A stretch of DNA of 9,580 nt. Origin: Hydrogenophaga sp. (GTDB lineage Bacteria; Pseudomonadota; Gammaproteobacteria; Burkholderiales; Burkholderiaceae). The position numbers were made by a program, and so were the translations under genes. Location of the stretch: positions 1 to 9,580 of the forward strand of contig JALOSH010000053.1 in the NCBI GenBank assembly GCA_025458545.1. Direction: 5' to 3'. Positions 1 through 6,313 of this stretch are shown here, piece by piece (position 1 is the stretch's first letter; the number at the start of each line of letters is the position of its first letter). The notes under the pieces were generated by a model, which was not told the origin of the DNA, searched no databases, and saw only the letters and a program-made list of their open reading frames with translations.

Positions 1-846
1 TGGGACGACCCGCGCATGCCCACCATCGTCGGCCTGCGCCGCCGCGGCTACACGCCCGAAGCCATCCAGCTGTTTGCCGAACGCATCGGCGTCACCAAGA
101 GCGATTCCTGGATCGACTACAGCACGCTCGACGGCTGCCTGCGCGAAGACCTGGAAAACAAGGCCCATCGCGGCATGGCCGTGCTCGACCCCGTCAAGTT
201 GGTGCTCACCAACTGGGCCGAGGCCTTTGGCAGCGACAGCTACACCGAAGACTGCACCCAGCCCGCCCTGCCCCACAGCGCCGTGCCGGAAGGGCAAACA
301 CCCCCGCCCGACCGCGTGTTCAAGATCGGCAAAGAGGTATGGATCGAACGCGAAGACTTTGAAGAAGTGCCGCCCAAGGGCTACAAGCGCCTGTTCCCTG
401 GCAACGTGGTGCGCCTCAAAGGCGGCTACGTCATCGAATGCACCGGCTGCGCCAAAGACGCGAGCGGCACCGTGCTTGAGGTGCACGCCAAAGTGATCCC
501 CGGTACCAAGAGCGGCACCCCCGGCGCCGACAGCGTCAAGGCCAAAGCCGCCATCACCTGGGTGGGCGCGGCCGATGGCGTGCAGGCCGAAGTGCGCCTG
601 TACGACCGCCTGTTCAGCGACCCCAACCCCGACGCCGGCGGCAAAGACTTCATCGAAGCCCTGAACCCCAACAGCCTGAAGGTGGTCACCGCCTACGTGG
701 AGCCCTCACTGGCCGCCGCCAAGACAGATCAGAAGTTCCAGTTTGAGCGGTTTGGATACTTTGTGGCGGACCGGGTGGACCACGTGGCGGGCAGCAAGCC
801 GGTGTTCAACCGGGTGACGGGGTTGAGGGATTCTTGGGGCAAGTGA
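1..846 (+). CDS. glnS: Glutamine--tRNA ligase, C-terminal part (5' end outside window)
   Basis: GlnRS charges tRNA-Gln with glutamine in the cytoplasm. The frame is open from base 1 (WDDPRMPTIVGLRRRGYTPE...), so the gene starts upstream; the first ATG at base 16 is internal. WDDPRMPT and the GLRRRGY(T/S)PEAI segment are hallmarks of class I GlnRS just after the catalytic core. The following DPVKLVLTNW, the GY..LFPGNVVRLKGGYVI stretch and the terminal FERFGYFVADRVDH segment form the two-barrel anticodon-binding domain. The gene ends with TGA at 844-846, where a bacterial GlnRS normally ends, so the product looks intact at its C-terminus. Its last 329 bases recur at 1565-1893 with 26 differences. 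The nucleotidyltransferase gene begins 3 bases after the stop and is probably co-transcribed or translationally coupled. Identification is firm. Confidence 0.96.
   Translation, partial: WDDPRMPTIVGLRRRGYTPEAIQLFAERIGVTKSDSWIDYSTLDGCLREDLENKAHRGMAVLDPVKLVLTNWAEAFGSDSYTEDCTQPALPHSAVPEGQTPPPDRVFKIGKEVWIEREDFEEVPPKGYKRLFPGNVVRLKGGYVIECTGCAKDASGTVLEVHAKVIPGTKSGTPGADSVKAKAAITWVGAADGVQAEVRLYDRLFSDPNPDAGGKDFIEALNPNSLKVVTAYVEPSLAAAKTDQKFQFERFGYFVADRVDHVAGSKPVFNRVTGLRDSWGK
518..846 (+). repeat. Direct repeat copy A: 3' end of glnS
   Basis: The last 329 bases of glnS align without gaps to 1565-1893 at an offset of 1047 bases. I count 26 mismatches by eye (about 92% identity). Twenty-one sense codons differ, of which 16 are synonymous, and the stop codon also differs (TGA here, TAA in copy B). 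Copy A is the one fused to the long upstream glnS reading frame. Confidence 0.93.
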
Positions 847-849
847 CGC

Positions 850-1335
850 ATGTTCTACCTCGACCTCTTCGCCGCACTGAACCGCCATCAGGTCGGCTAC
901 GTGCTGATCGGCGGCCTCGCGGTTGCGCTGCACGGGGTCGAGCGCAACACCATGGACGTGGACGTCTGCGTCGTAGTGTCACCTGACAACCTGGCCCGCC
1001 TGACGGCCGCCGCCAGAGATCTCAAGCTGCAGCCCATGTTGCCGGTGCCGCTGAGCGCGCTGGAAGACATTGAAACACTCAAACTCTGGCACACCGAACG
1101 CCACCTGCAAGCCTTTGCGCTGCGCAGCGACCAGCTGGCTGGCGTGACGCTCGATGTGCTGCTGTTCCCGCCGGTGAACCCACAAGACATGGTGCAACGG
1201 GCGCAGCGCCTCGACATCGCGGGCGTGCAGGTGCCCCTGGCGTGCATTGACGACCTGATAGCGCTCAAGCAAAGTGCGGGGCGCCCCATCGATCTGGCCG
1301 ACATTGAGCACCTCCAACGCCTCCAAAAGCCATGA
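850..1335 (+). CDS. Nucleotidyltransferase-fold protein (DUF6036/AbiEii-like)
   Basis: A 161-residue protein with the minimal nucleotidyltransferase (pol-beta-like) signature: IGGLAVALHG at residues 20-29, the metal-binding pair D36 and D38 in NTMDVDV, and a likely third carboxylate D102 in VTLDVLLF. The C-terminal DDLIALK..AGRPIDLADIEHL (134-155) is typical of stand-alone nucleotidyltransferase proteins related to AbiEii and DUF6036. Some relatives are toxins or AMP-ylating partners in toxin-antitoxin systems; others are uncharacterised, so I do not assign substrate or polarity. The ATG at 850 lies 3 bases past the glnS stop with no strong Shine-Dalgarno, which suggests coupling to glnS translation. 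The stop overlaps the next start as ATGA. The gene sits between two copies of the glnS 3' end, which points to horizontal acquisition. Confidence 0.8.
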   Translation: MFYLDLFAALNRHQVGYVLIGGLAVALHGVERNTMDVDVCVVVSPDNLARLTAAARDLKLQPMLPVPLSALEDIETLKLWHTERHLQAFALRSDQLAGVTLDVLLFPPVNPQDMVQRAQRLDIAGVQVPLACIDDLIALKQSAGRPIDLADIEHLQRLQKP

Positions 1336-1526
1336 CGCCCACCCAGACTCCCGCTCCACAAAGCCAGCGCGACCAGCGCACCTACTTTGTCAGCGACGAA
1401 CGCCTGCGTGCTTTTGCACAACTGACACCGCTGCAACGCCTGCAATGGGTGGAACAGTGCTCGCACTTCGTGCGACTGGGGCAAATGGCGCGGCAAGCCG
1501 ACCGTGCCCAGGCTACCGACCACTGA
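1332..1526 (+). CDS. Small partner of the nucleotidyltransferase
   Basis: A 64-residue protein whose ATG overlaps the upstream stop (ATGA at 1332-1335), a strong sign of co-translation. After a polar N-terminus (residues 1-17), the core from about YFVSDERL through LTPLQRLQWVEQCSHFV (18-46) resembles the small helical proteins (S-D-E-x-L ... L-T-P-x-x-R-L-x-W-(L/V)-E) that I recall seeing next to GGxAxxxHG nucleotidyltransferases. That family resemblance is from memory and its function is unknown to me. The overlap, small size and pairing fit an antitoxin or a regulatory subunit of a two-gene module. The stop is TGA at 1524-1526; copy B of the glnS end starts soon after. Confidence 0.65.
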   Translation: MTPTQTPAPQSQRDQRTYFVSDERLRAFAQLTPLQRLQWVEQCSHFVRLGQMARQADRAQATDH

Positions 1527-1542
1527 AACCAGCACCAGCACC

Positions 1543-1893
1543 ATGAACAGCGACACCCGAGCAACCCCCGGCGCCGACAGCGTGAAAGCCAAAGCCGCCA
1601 TCACCTGGGTGGGCGCCGCCGATGGCGTGCAAGCCGAAGTGCGCCTGTACGACCGCCTGTTCAGCGACCCCAACCCCGACGCCGGCGGCAAAGACTTCAT
1701 CGAAGCCCTGAACCCCGACAGCCTGAAAGTGGTGACAGCCTACGTGGAGCCCTCACTGGCCGCCGCGAAGCCGGATCAGAAGTTCCAGTTCGAGCGGTTT
1801 GGGTACTTTGTGGCGGATCGGGTGGATCACGTGGTTGGAGACAAGCCGGTGTTCAATCGGGTGACGGGGTTGAAGGATAGTTGGGGAAAGTAA
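1543..1893 (+). pseudogene. Second, truncated copy of the glnS 3' end
   Basis: From about 1549, and gap-free from 1565, this stretch encodes the last ~109 residues of GlnRS again (TPGADSVKAKAAITWVGAAD... to DSWGK, TAA). Only five residues differ from copy A: N/D, T/P, A/V, S/D and R/K. The frame is open from an ATG at 1543 (MNSDTRATPG), but there is no ribosome-binding site and no catalytic domain, so it cannot be a working synthetase; a free anticodon-binding fragment could in principle be made. The DTRATPG start looks like the end of the PDTRSGTPG segment of ordinary GlnRS with one residue lost, so the homology probably begins slightly upstream of 1565. The excess of synonymous changes shows that the two copies diverged while both were functional glnS genes. 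Confidence 0.88.
1565..1893 (+). repeat. Direct repeat copy B: 3' end of glnS
   Basis: Gap-free partner of 518-846 (26 mismatches in 329 bases by manual alignment). Both copies end exactly at their stop codons. Together they bracket 847-1564, which carries only the nucleotidyltransferase pair. Confidence 0.93.
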
Positions 1894-1904
1894 CCCCCTA
1901 GTAA

Positions 1905-1918
1905 TGAGACCGCTCTCA
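1905..1918 (+). terminator. Short hairpin after glnS copy B, weak terminator candidate
   Basis: TGAGA (1905-1909), a 4-base loop and TCTCA (1914-1918) form a 5-bp hairpin 11 bases after the copy B stop. A U-rich stretch follows only some 12-20 bases later, so as an intrinsic terminator it is weak. Confidence 0.2.
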
Positions 1919-1922
1919 GTCT

Positions 1923-1972
1923 GATCGTCTGATTTCTCTTTTACGTGACTTTAATGTCAAAATCAGGCGGTC
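1923..1972 (+). promoter_or_regulatory. 13-bp inverted repeat in the leader of the membrane-protein gene
   Basis: GATCGTCTGATTT (1923-1935) can pair over its full length with AAATCAGGCGGTC (1960-1972): 11 Watson-Crick pairs and two G-U pairs across a 24-base loop. It ends 24 bases before the ATG at 1997, and an AT-rich ATTAAATTTTT run follows it. It could be an operator-like dyad, a leader hairpin or a terminator for the upstream transcription unit; sequence alone does not decide. Confidence 0.4.
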
Positions 1973-1996
1973 ATTAAATTTTTCCGGGGAGAAAGT

Positions 1997-3271
1997 ATGA
2001 GTCGCTTTTATGAACGCCGTATACCTAGAATTGGCGACAAAGCCTTGTTGGGCGCATTTCGCGAGGTCGCCGAGCAGTTTGACATATCCATTATCACGGT
2101 CCAGACGCTAACGAACTCAAGCGTGGTCGTGCAACTGAATGACTTCCCAGGGGAGCAACTCAAAAGGATCGTGGCCCAAGATGGTCAGGTCATCGCTCAT
2201 GTTTCTCTTGTGATCAGTCGATTCGCAACAATGAATGTCAACAGAAACAGAGAGCAGGCATCACCACAGTGGGAGCATCTGTTTTTTGATCAAGGTCCAG
2301 ACTTCCATTCGTGGCCTGTGGAAGATCGACTTAAGCTGGATGAGACCATCGCCAAAGCGTTCAACTTCACCAACTTTGCAGACCTTGAGGTGAGGGGGAA
2401 TCCCGACGCTTTTGAAATTCTATTCAATCAGTACGAATCATCATTTGCCAACTTGCGTGCCATGTTGGCCACCCAAACCGAGAAGGCCATCGAGCAGCGC
2501 AGGTGGCTAGATGAGCAAACACTGATTGAAAAGGGCCGCCTTCAAGACGAGTTCCGCTCCAAAGAAGCGGATCTCAAGGAACGTATCCAAAAGCGTGAAG
2601 CTGCTCTAGTGGAACGAATCAAGGGTGCAGACGAGAGCGATGCTAAGACTGCTAGGCGGGCGATAAGGCTTGCGATGCTGGAAGACGCGAAGAGCCGGGT
2701 GAGCGATTTCGGTGTGTCTGACAGAACCAGCAGAAAGCGCCTACCAGTCCAGGTTGCTTTCATTGTTTTAGTCTTTCTCCTTTTCGTACTGGCTCTGGCA
2801 GGCTGGAGCGACTCACGACTGGTTTGGCAAGAGATGTTGAAATCTGGAGCAAACCAAGACCCTTCCGCCTATTGGTCTGAGCTCATAGGGGGTTGGATTA
2901 GACTTTCGTTTGCAACGATCGGCATCGTCGGTGCGCTTCTATACTACATCCGTTGGGAGATGCGGTGGGCAGACATGCACGCCTCTAGCGAAATGCAGTT
3001 GCAGCAGTTTCATATAGACGTTAATCGCGCCAACTGGGTTATAGAGAGCGCCTTAGAGTGGAAAAAAGAAACCGACGAGGTAGTTCCAAATGACTTACTC
3101 AACCAACTCTCAAAAAATCTATTCTTGTCAAAAGCAGATGAGCAAGCCAAACAAGTACTGCATCCGGCCGATGAGCTGGCCTCAGCGCTTGTGGGTTCGG
3201 CCTCCAAACTGAAGCTGAATATTGCAGGCAATGAGTTGGAATACGACAAACCACGAAAGATTCCCAACTAG
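1997..3271 (+). CDS. Unrecognised two-TM coiled-coil membrane protein
   Basis: A 424-residue protein that I do not recognise. The start is supported by GGGGAG at 1986-1991, five bases before the ATG. Residues 1-150 look soluble and mixed alpha/beta. Residues about 155-235 are highly charged and helical (repeated E/K/R/Q, e.g. KEADLKERIQKREAALVERIK) and are probably a coiled coil. Two hydrophobic segments follow: about 252-270 (VAFIVLVFLLFVLALAGW) and 303-319 (LSFATIGIVGALLYYIR), separated by a loop of about 30 residues. The C-terminal ~105 residues are polar and end in KPRKIPN. The N-terminal domain and the coiled coil are on the same side as the tail, probably cytoplasmic. Base composition is clearly more AT-rich than its neighbours, it has no operon partner on the same strand, and it lies inside a mobile-looking region, so it was probably acquired. 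A sensor or effector membrane role is possible but unproven. Confidence 0.85.
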   Translation: MSRFYERRIPRIGDKALLGAFREVAEQFDISIITVQTLTNSSVVVQLNDFPGEQLKRIVAQDGQVIAHVSLVISRFATMNVNRNREQASPQWEHLFFDQGPDFHSWPVEDRLKLDETIAKAFNFTNFADLEVRGNPDAFEILFNQYESSFANLRAMLATQTEKAIEQRRWLDEQTLIEKGRLQDEFRSKEADLKERIQKREAALVERIKGADESDAKTARRAIRLAMLEDAKSRVSDFGVSDRTSRKRLPVQVAFIVLVFLLFVLALAGWSDSRLVWQEMLKSGANQDPSAYWSELIGGWIRLSFATIGIVGALLYYIRWEMRWADMHASSEMQLQQFHIDVNRANWVIESALEWKKETDEVVPNDLLNQLSKNLFLSKADEQAKQVLHPADELASALVGSASKLKLNIAGNELEYDKPRKIPN

Positions 3272-3289
3272 GACATCGCAGCACCATTG

Positions 3290-3430
3290 GGATCAGGTCT
3301 TGCCTTTTGCCTCACTGCATCCAAATATGGCAAAAGACACGAGCTGACCCCGAGGGGAATCGGGGTCAGGGAATCGGGCATGGGGTCAGGCATCAGGGTC
3401 CAGGCATCGGGGTCAGGTCTTGCCTTTTGC
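3290..3430. repeat. REP-like cluster of GGGGTCAGG motifs with inverted repeats
   Basis: The block GATCAGGTCTTGCCTTTTGC at 3291-3310 recurs as GGTCAGGTCTTGCCTTTTGC at 3411-3430, and a partial inverted copy (GCAAAAGAC...CTGACCCC) lies at 3330-3351. CTGACCCCG (3344-3352) and CGGGGTCAG (3361-3369) form a perfect 9-bp stem with an 8-base loop. Further GGGGTCAGG copies lie at 3362-3370, 3382-3390 and 3409-3417, with a degenerate one near 3395-3404. This resembles the REP/BIME elements mobilised by REP-associated tyrosine transposases (RAYT); no such transposase is visible in the window. It may also act as a transcription terminator or mRNA stabiliser after the membrane-protein gene. Confidence 0.75.
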
Positions 3431-3450
3431 TCTTAGAATGAGCAGTTGCG

Positions 3451-3789
3451 TCAGATTTTATCTTTTGCTTTTTCTTGTGCATTCATTAGGTTATCAGTGG
3501 AGACTGCCATCTGCACAGTTATTCCCATCAGCCCTTCTCCAAGAATGTGCGCGACAGCTGCAATCAAATAGACAAGTAGAAACTGCACTATATGTTCCGA
3601 ACGCCTTCGAAGTAATTCATCAGGATCGTAAAAATTGCGGCAGGGCCAGCGTAAAACAACATACTGAGCCACCCGGTGAAGCTCAAAAATGAGTCGTAAT
3701 CTTTCTTCCGCTGTAATCCCATATCGATCCTTCAGTGATAAATGCGTAAGGTATACAGATTGCAAGACGATAGCAACTCTGCGGCACAC
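3451..3789 (-). CDS. Doubtful AT-rich hypothetical ORF
   Basis: An open frame of 112 codons on the minus strand, from a GTG at 3789 immediately after the helicase stop (TAG, 3792-3790) and in the same frame as the helicase. No ribosome-binding site is evident. The translation has plausible amphipathic helices (GITAEERLRLIFELHRVAQY and HIVQFLLVYLIAAVAHILGE) and composition resembling the AT-rich membrane-protein gene, but I do not recognise it. It may be a remnant or chance. The helicase ghost at 6484 stops at a similar distance after the shared C-terminal motif, so the TAG is probably the natural helicase stop and this is not a lost C-terminal part. Confidence 0.25.
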   Translation of the reverse strand: MCRRVAIVLQSVYLTHLSLKDRYGITAEERLRLIFELHRVAQYVVLRWPCRNFYDPDELLRRRSEHIVQFLLVYLIAAVAHILGEGLMGITVQMAVSTDNLMNAQEKAKDKI

Positions 3790-5616
3790 CTACGGATGAA
3801 AGTGTTTGGCAAACCGTCCGCCCCCACTCGCCCCAACCACCAGCCGCTGCGTCGCCCGCGTGGCGCCCACGTAGAACAGCTTGGCTTCTTCGCGCTCGTC
3901 TTCGCCGGGCGCGGGCATGTGGCCCGCGCCCACCAGCGCCACCACCGGGAACTCCAGCCCTTTGCTGGCGTGCATGGTCAGCACCTTGATGGTGTCGGCG
4001 GCGGGGTCGAAGCTGCCCGCGCCTTTGCGCACCTGGTGCGGCAGGCCGCGCTGGCGCAGCACGCCGGCGCATTCGTCCATCTCGCTGTAATGCCGGCAAA
4101 TGATGGCCATGTCGCCCCAGGCGTGGCCTTCCTGGTGCGCGGCGCCCAGTAGCTCGGCCACGCGCGTGGCTTCGGCCCGCAGGCTGGGCAGGCGAATGAT
4201 GAGAGGCGCTTCGCCGTCGCGCCCGCAGCTCACGGGCTTGAGCATGGGAATGCCGTCTTCGTCTTTGTCTTCGGCGGTTAACAGATCAGCGGCGACGAGG
4301 CTGGCGGTTTGCAGAATCTGCCGCGTGTTGCGGTAGTTGATCTTGAGGATGGTGGTGCGCCCCTGCGCCTGGATACCCACGCTCTTGAAGCTGAACTGCT
4401 TGCTGCGGCTGCGCTCGTAGATGCTCTGCGCGTCGTCGTACAGCACGAGCAGGCTGTTGGTGGCGGGGTCCACCATCTGCGTCACGAGCTTGAGCCATTC
4501 GGGCGCGAAGTCGTGGCCTTCGTCGATGAGCACAGCCTGGTATTGCCCGCTGGGGATCTGGCGGCGGTCCACACCGCTGATGACGCGCTGGACCATGTCG
4601 GCCATCTTCTGGCCCACGGGCTGGTTGTTGGCGGGCAGCTCTTGCCCAAAGGCCACCAGCTGGTCGCGGCACCATTTGTGAAAGTGCACCGCGTGCACGC
4701 GGTCGGCGATGCCTTTGGCGTCCATCACGCGGGCGAGCTGCTTGGCCAGCGGCTCGTTGTAGCAAAGGATGAGGATGGGTTTGCTCGCCGCGGTGTGCGC
4801 CTTGGCCAGGTGCTCGGCGCGGTAGCCCAGCAGCATGGTCTTGCCCGAGCCCGCCACACCGTGGATGACGCGGTGCCCGTCGCCCAGGCTGCGCGCCAGC
4901 TGCTCTTGCTGGATGTCCATCACGCGCATGATGCTGGGGAGTTGGGCGGCTTCGTCGCTGTCGTCAAACAGGCTGAGCGTGCCGGGAACGGCCACCCGCA
5001 CCTCGGGGAACATGATCCAGCGCACCCGCTCCATCTGCGGCAAAGACATGACGCCGCCCATCATGAAAGGGAACATGTCCCACAGGCGGCTTTGCAGCGC
5101 CTCGGGGTCGACGTGTTCGCCCATCTCGTCCTGGCAGATGACGCGGTGTGGCTCGATGGCGTGGGCGAGTTCGGCTTTGTCAAACTGCGCGCGGGTGATG
5201 TTGGGCAGCACCACGCCGTAGCTCCACGGAAAGGCCAGCTTGCCCTGGTGCCGGCCATCGGGTTGCACCAGCTGCGGGTCGCGCTCCAGCGCTTTCACCA
5301 CCTGGTGCGCGTACTGGCGGGCCTGCTCCAGCGGGTTGGGAATGGTCTTGGGGCCGTGGTCGCCGTGGATGTCCCAGGTCTGTTTGTTGGCCTGGATGAG
5401 GGTGGAGAGCCGGAAGTCCTTGACCTCCAGAATCAGGATGCCCCGGCGCGGGTGCATGACGACAAAGTCCGGGTGCTGGTGGCGCGGGCCGACGGCCACG
5501 TCGTACCAGAGCAGGTAGTCTGGGTCGAGCTTGTCTTCCAGCCGCTCGGCGGTGCGGCGCTCGCCGGCGGTCATGCGTGAGACGCAACTGCCCAGAGCGG
5601 GTATCAGAGTGGCCAT
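3790..5616 (-). CDS. NERD-domain SF1 (UvrD-like) helicase, intact
   Basis: A 608-residue fusion of an N-terminal nuclease-related domain (NERD) and a superfamily 1A helicase. NERD: residues about 12-110, with D50 in HPDFVV and E64/K66 in LILEVKD, the PD-(D/E)xK-like triad. Helicase: Walker A GVAGSGKT (253-260), Ia LCYNEPLAKQL (284-294), Walker B IDEGHDF (364-370), motif III LYDDAQSIY (392-400), NYRNT (427-431), motif V LTMHASKGLEFPVV (546-559), motif VI FYVGATRAT (581-589). All key residues are present, so it should be an active ATPase acting on DNA, probably cleaving as well as unwinding. The start is set at ATG 5616: the ghost copy at 7789 begins with the same MAT.IPALG, and similarity to it continues upstream into the leader. 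No clear Shine-Dalgarno is seen. It is divergent from the zeta-like gene with 103 bases between them. NERD helicases occur in repair and accessory defence contexts; the role here is not established. Confidence 0.9.
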   Translation of the reverse strand: MATLIPALGSCVSRMTAGERRTAERLEDKLDPDYLLWYDVAVGPRHQHPDFVVMHPRRGILILEVKDFRLSTLIQANKQTWDIHGDHGPKTIPNPLEQARQYAHQVVKALERDPQLVQPDGRHQGKLAFPWSYGVVLPNITRAQFDKAELAHAIEPHRVICQDEMGEHVDPEALQSRLWDMFPFMMGGVMSLPQMERVRWIMFPEVRVAVPGTLSLFDDSDEAAQLPSIMRVMDIQQEQLARSLGDGHRVIHGVAGSGKTMLLGYRAEHLAKAHTAASKPILILCYNEPLAKQLARVMDAKGIADRVHAVHFHKWCRDQLVAFGQELPANNQPVGQKMADMVQRVISGVDRRQIPSGQYQAVLIDEGHDFAPEWLKLVTQMVDPATNSLLVLYDDAQSIYERSRSKQFSFKSVGIQAQGRTTILKINYRNTRQILQTASLVAADLLTAEDKDEDGIPMLKPVSCGRDGEAPLIIRLPSLRAEATRVAELLGAAHQEGHAWGDMAIICRHYSEMDECAGVLRQRGLPHQVRKGAGSFDPAADTIKVLTMHASKGLEFPVVALVGAGHMPAPGEDEREEAKLFYVGATRATQRLVVGASGGGRFAKHFHP

Positions 5617-5663
5617 CTGGCTTGTGTCTTTTAGTTTCCCTGGGCGGATGATGCACCAAACAG

Positions 5664-5673
5664 GCGGCGCCGC
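5664..5673. promoter_or_regulatory. 10-bp perfect palindrome in the divergent spacer
   Basis: GCGGCGCCGC lies between the divergent helicase and zeta-like starts. It could be an operator shared by both, but GC-rich palindromes of this size are common by chance in such DNA, and it is not evident in the equivalent spacer at 7790-7914. Confidence 0.15.
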
Positions 5674-5719
5674 TGGCTGCAACCTGCCGAGGCGGCACAC
5701 GCCAGTAGACTCATCGCTC

Positions 5720-6313
5720 ATGAACGCGAGCGCCCCACCCAGAAAACCGACCGTGGTGGTCATTGCCGGCCCGAACGGTGCCGGCAAGTCGACCGCTGCG
5801 CCATTTTTGCTCAAGGGCGCTCTGGGCGTGCTGGAGTTTGTGAACGCCGACCAGATCGCCGTGGGGCTGTCGGCGTATGCACCCGAGACGGTGTCGTTCG
5901 AGGCGGGGCGCATCATGCTGCGGCGCTTGCACGAGTTGGCGCAATCGGGCAGCAGCTTCGCGTTCGAGAGCACGCTGTCGAGCCGCAGCTTCGCGAAGTT
6001 CCTGCGCGACTGCAAGGCCAGCGGTTATCAGGTGGTCTTGTTTTACCTGACGCTGCCCACCTCCGATTTGGCGGTTCAACGGGTGGCGCTGCGTGTGAAA
6101 CAAGGCGGGCACAACATTCCGACAAACGATATTCATCGCCGCTTCCAGCGCAGTTTGAGCAACCTGTTTGAGCTGTATTTGCCGCTGTCTGATCGCTGGT
6201 CGGTGCTGGATAATGCAGGCGGTCGCATTGAAACCATCGCTACCGGGACTCCCCGCCGCACATCTGTGAAAGATCCTGAGAAATGGCTTCTGCTTCAGTC
6301 CATCGCACGGTGA
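5720..6313 (+). CDS. Zeta-toxin family P-loop kinase (COG4185-like)
   Basis: A 197-residue protein with Walker A GPNGAGKST (17-25), the downstream FVNADQIA segment (40-47), FESTL (82-86) and the GGHNIPTNDIHRRFQRSL segment (129-146), all features of the zeta/PezT-like kinases grouped as COG4185. Characterised zeta toxins phosphorylate UDP-N-acetylglucosamine and block peptidoglycan synthesis; short COG4185 members such as this one are less studied, so the substrate is inferred. The ATG at 5720 follows a poor ribosome-binding context; an open frame reaches upstream to 5531, but that part is antisense to the helicase and not credible. The stop (TGA 6311-6313) overlaps a GTG start of a small partner by four bases. 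It is divergent from the intact NERD helicase. Confidence 0.85.
   Translation: MNASAPPRKPTVVVIAGPNGAGKSTAAPFLLKGALGVLEFVNADQIAVGLSAYAPETVSFEAGRIMLRRLHELAQSGSSFAFESTLSSRSFAKFLRDCKASGYQVVLFYLTLPTSDLAVQRVALRVKQGGHNIPTNDIHRRFQRSLSNLFELYLPLSDRWSVLDNAGGRIETIATGTPRRTSVKDPEKWLLLQSIAR

Noticed and set aside
897..1700. 267-codon open frame on the minus strand
   Set aside because: Antisense to the nucleotidyltransferase and glnS copy B. Its N-terminus repeats that of another antisense frame in glnS copy A only because the glnS ends are duplicated.
3290..3430. CRISPR array
   Set aside because: Repeats are short, unevenly spaced and inverted as well as direct; there are no regular spacers and no cas genes.
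3420..3692. 90-codon plus-strand open frame after the REP cluster
   Set aside because: No ribosome-binding site or recognisable protein; the opposite-strand frame looks slightly more protein-like, and neither is convincing.
4309..5580. 423-codon open frame on the plus strand
   Set aside because: It lies antisense to the intact helicase, which has every expected motif; the long frame is a by-product of high GC codon use. Its translation is low complexity in His, Val and Leu.
5531..5719. Upstream extension of the zeta-like frame
   Set aside because: Antisense to the helicase start; zeta-family homology begins after ATG 5720.
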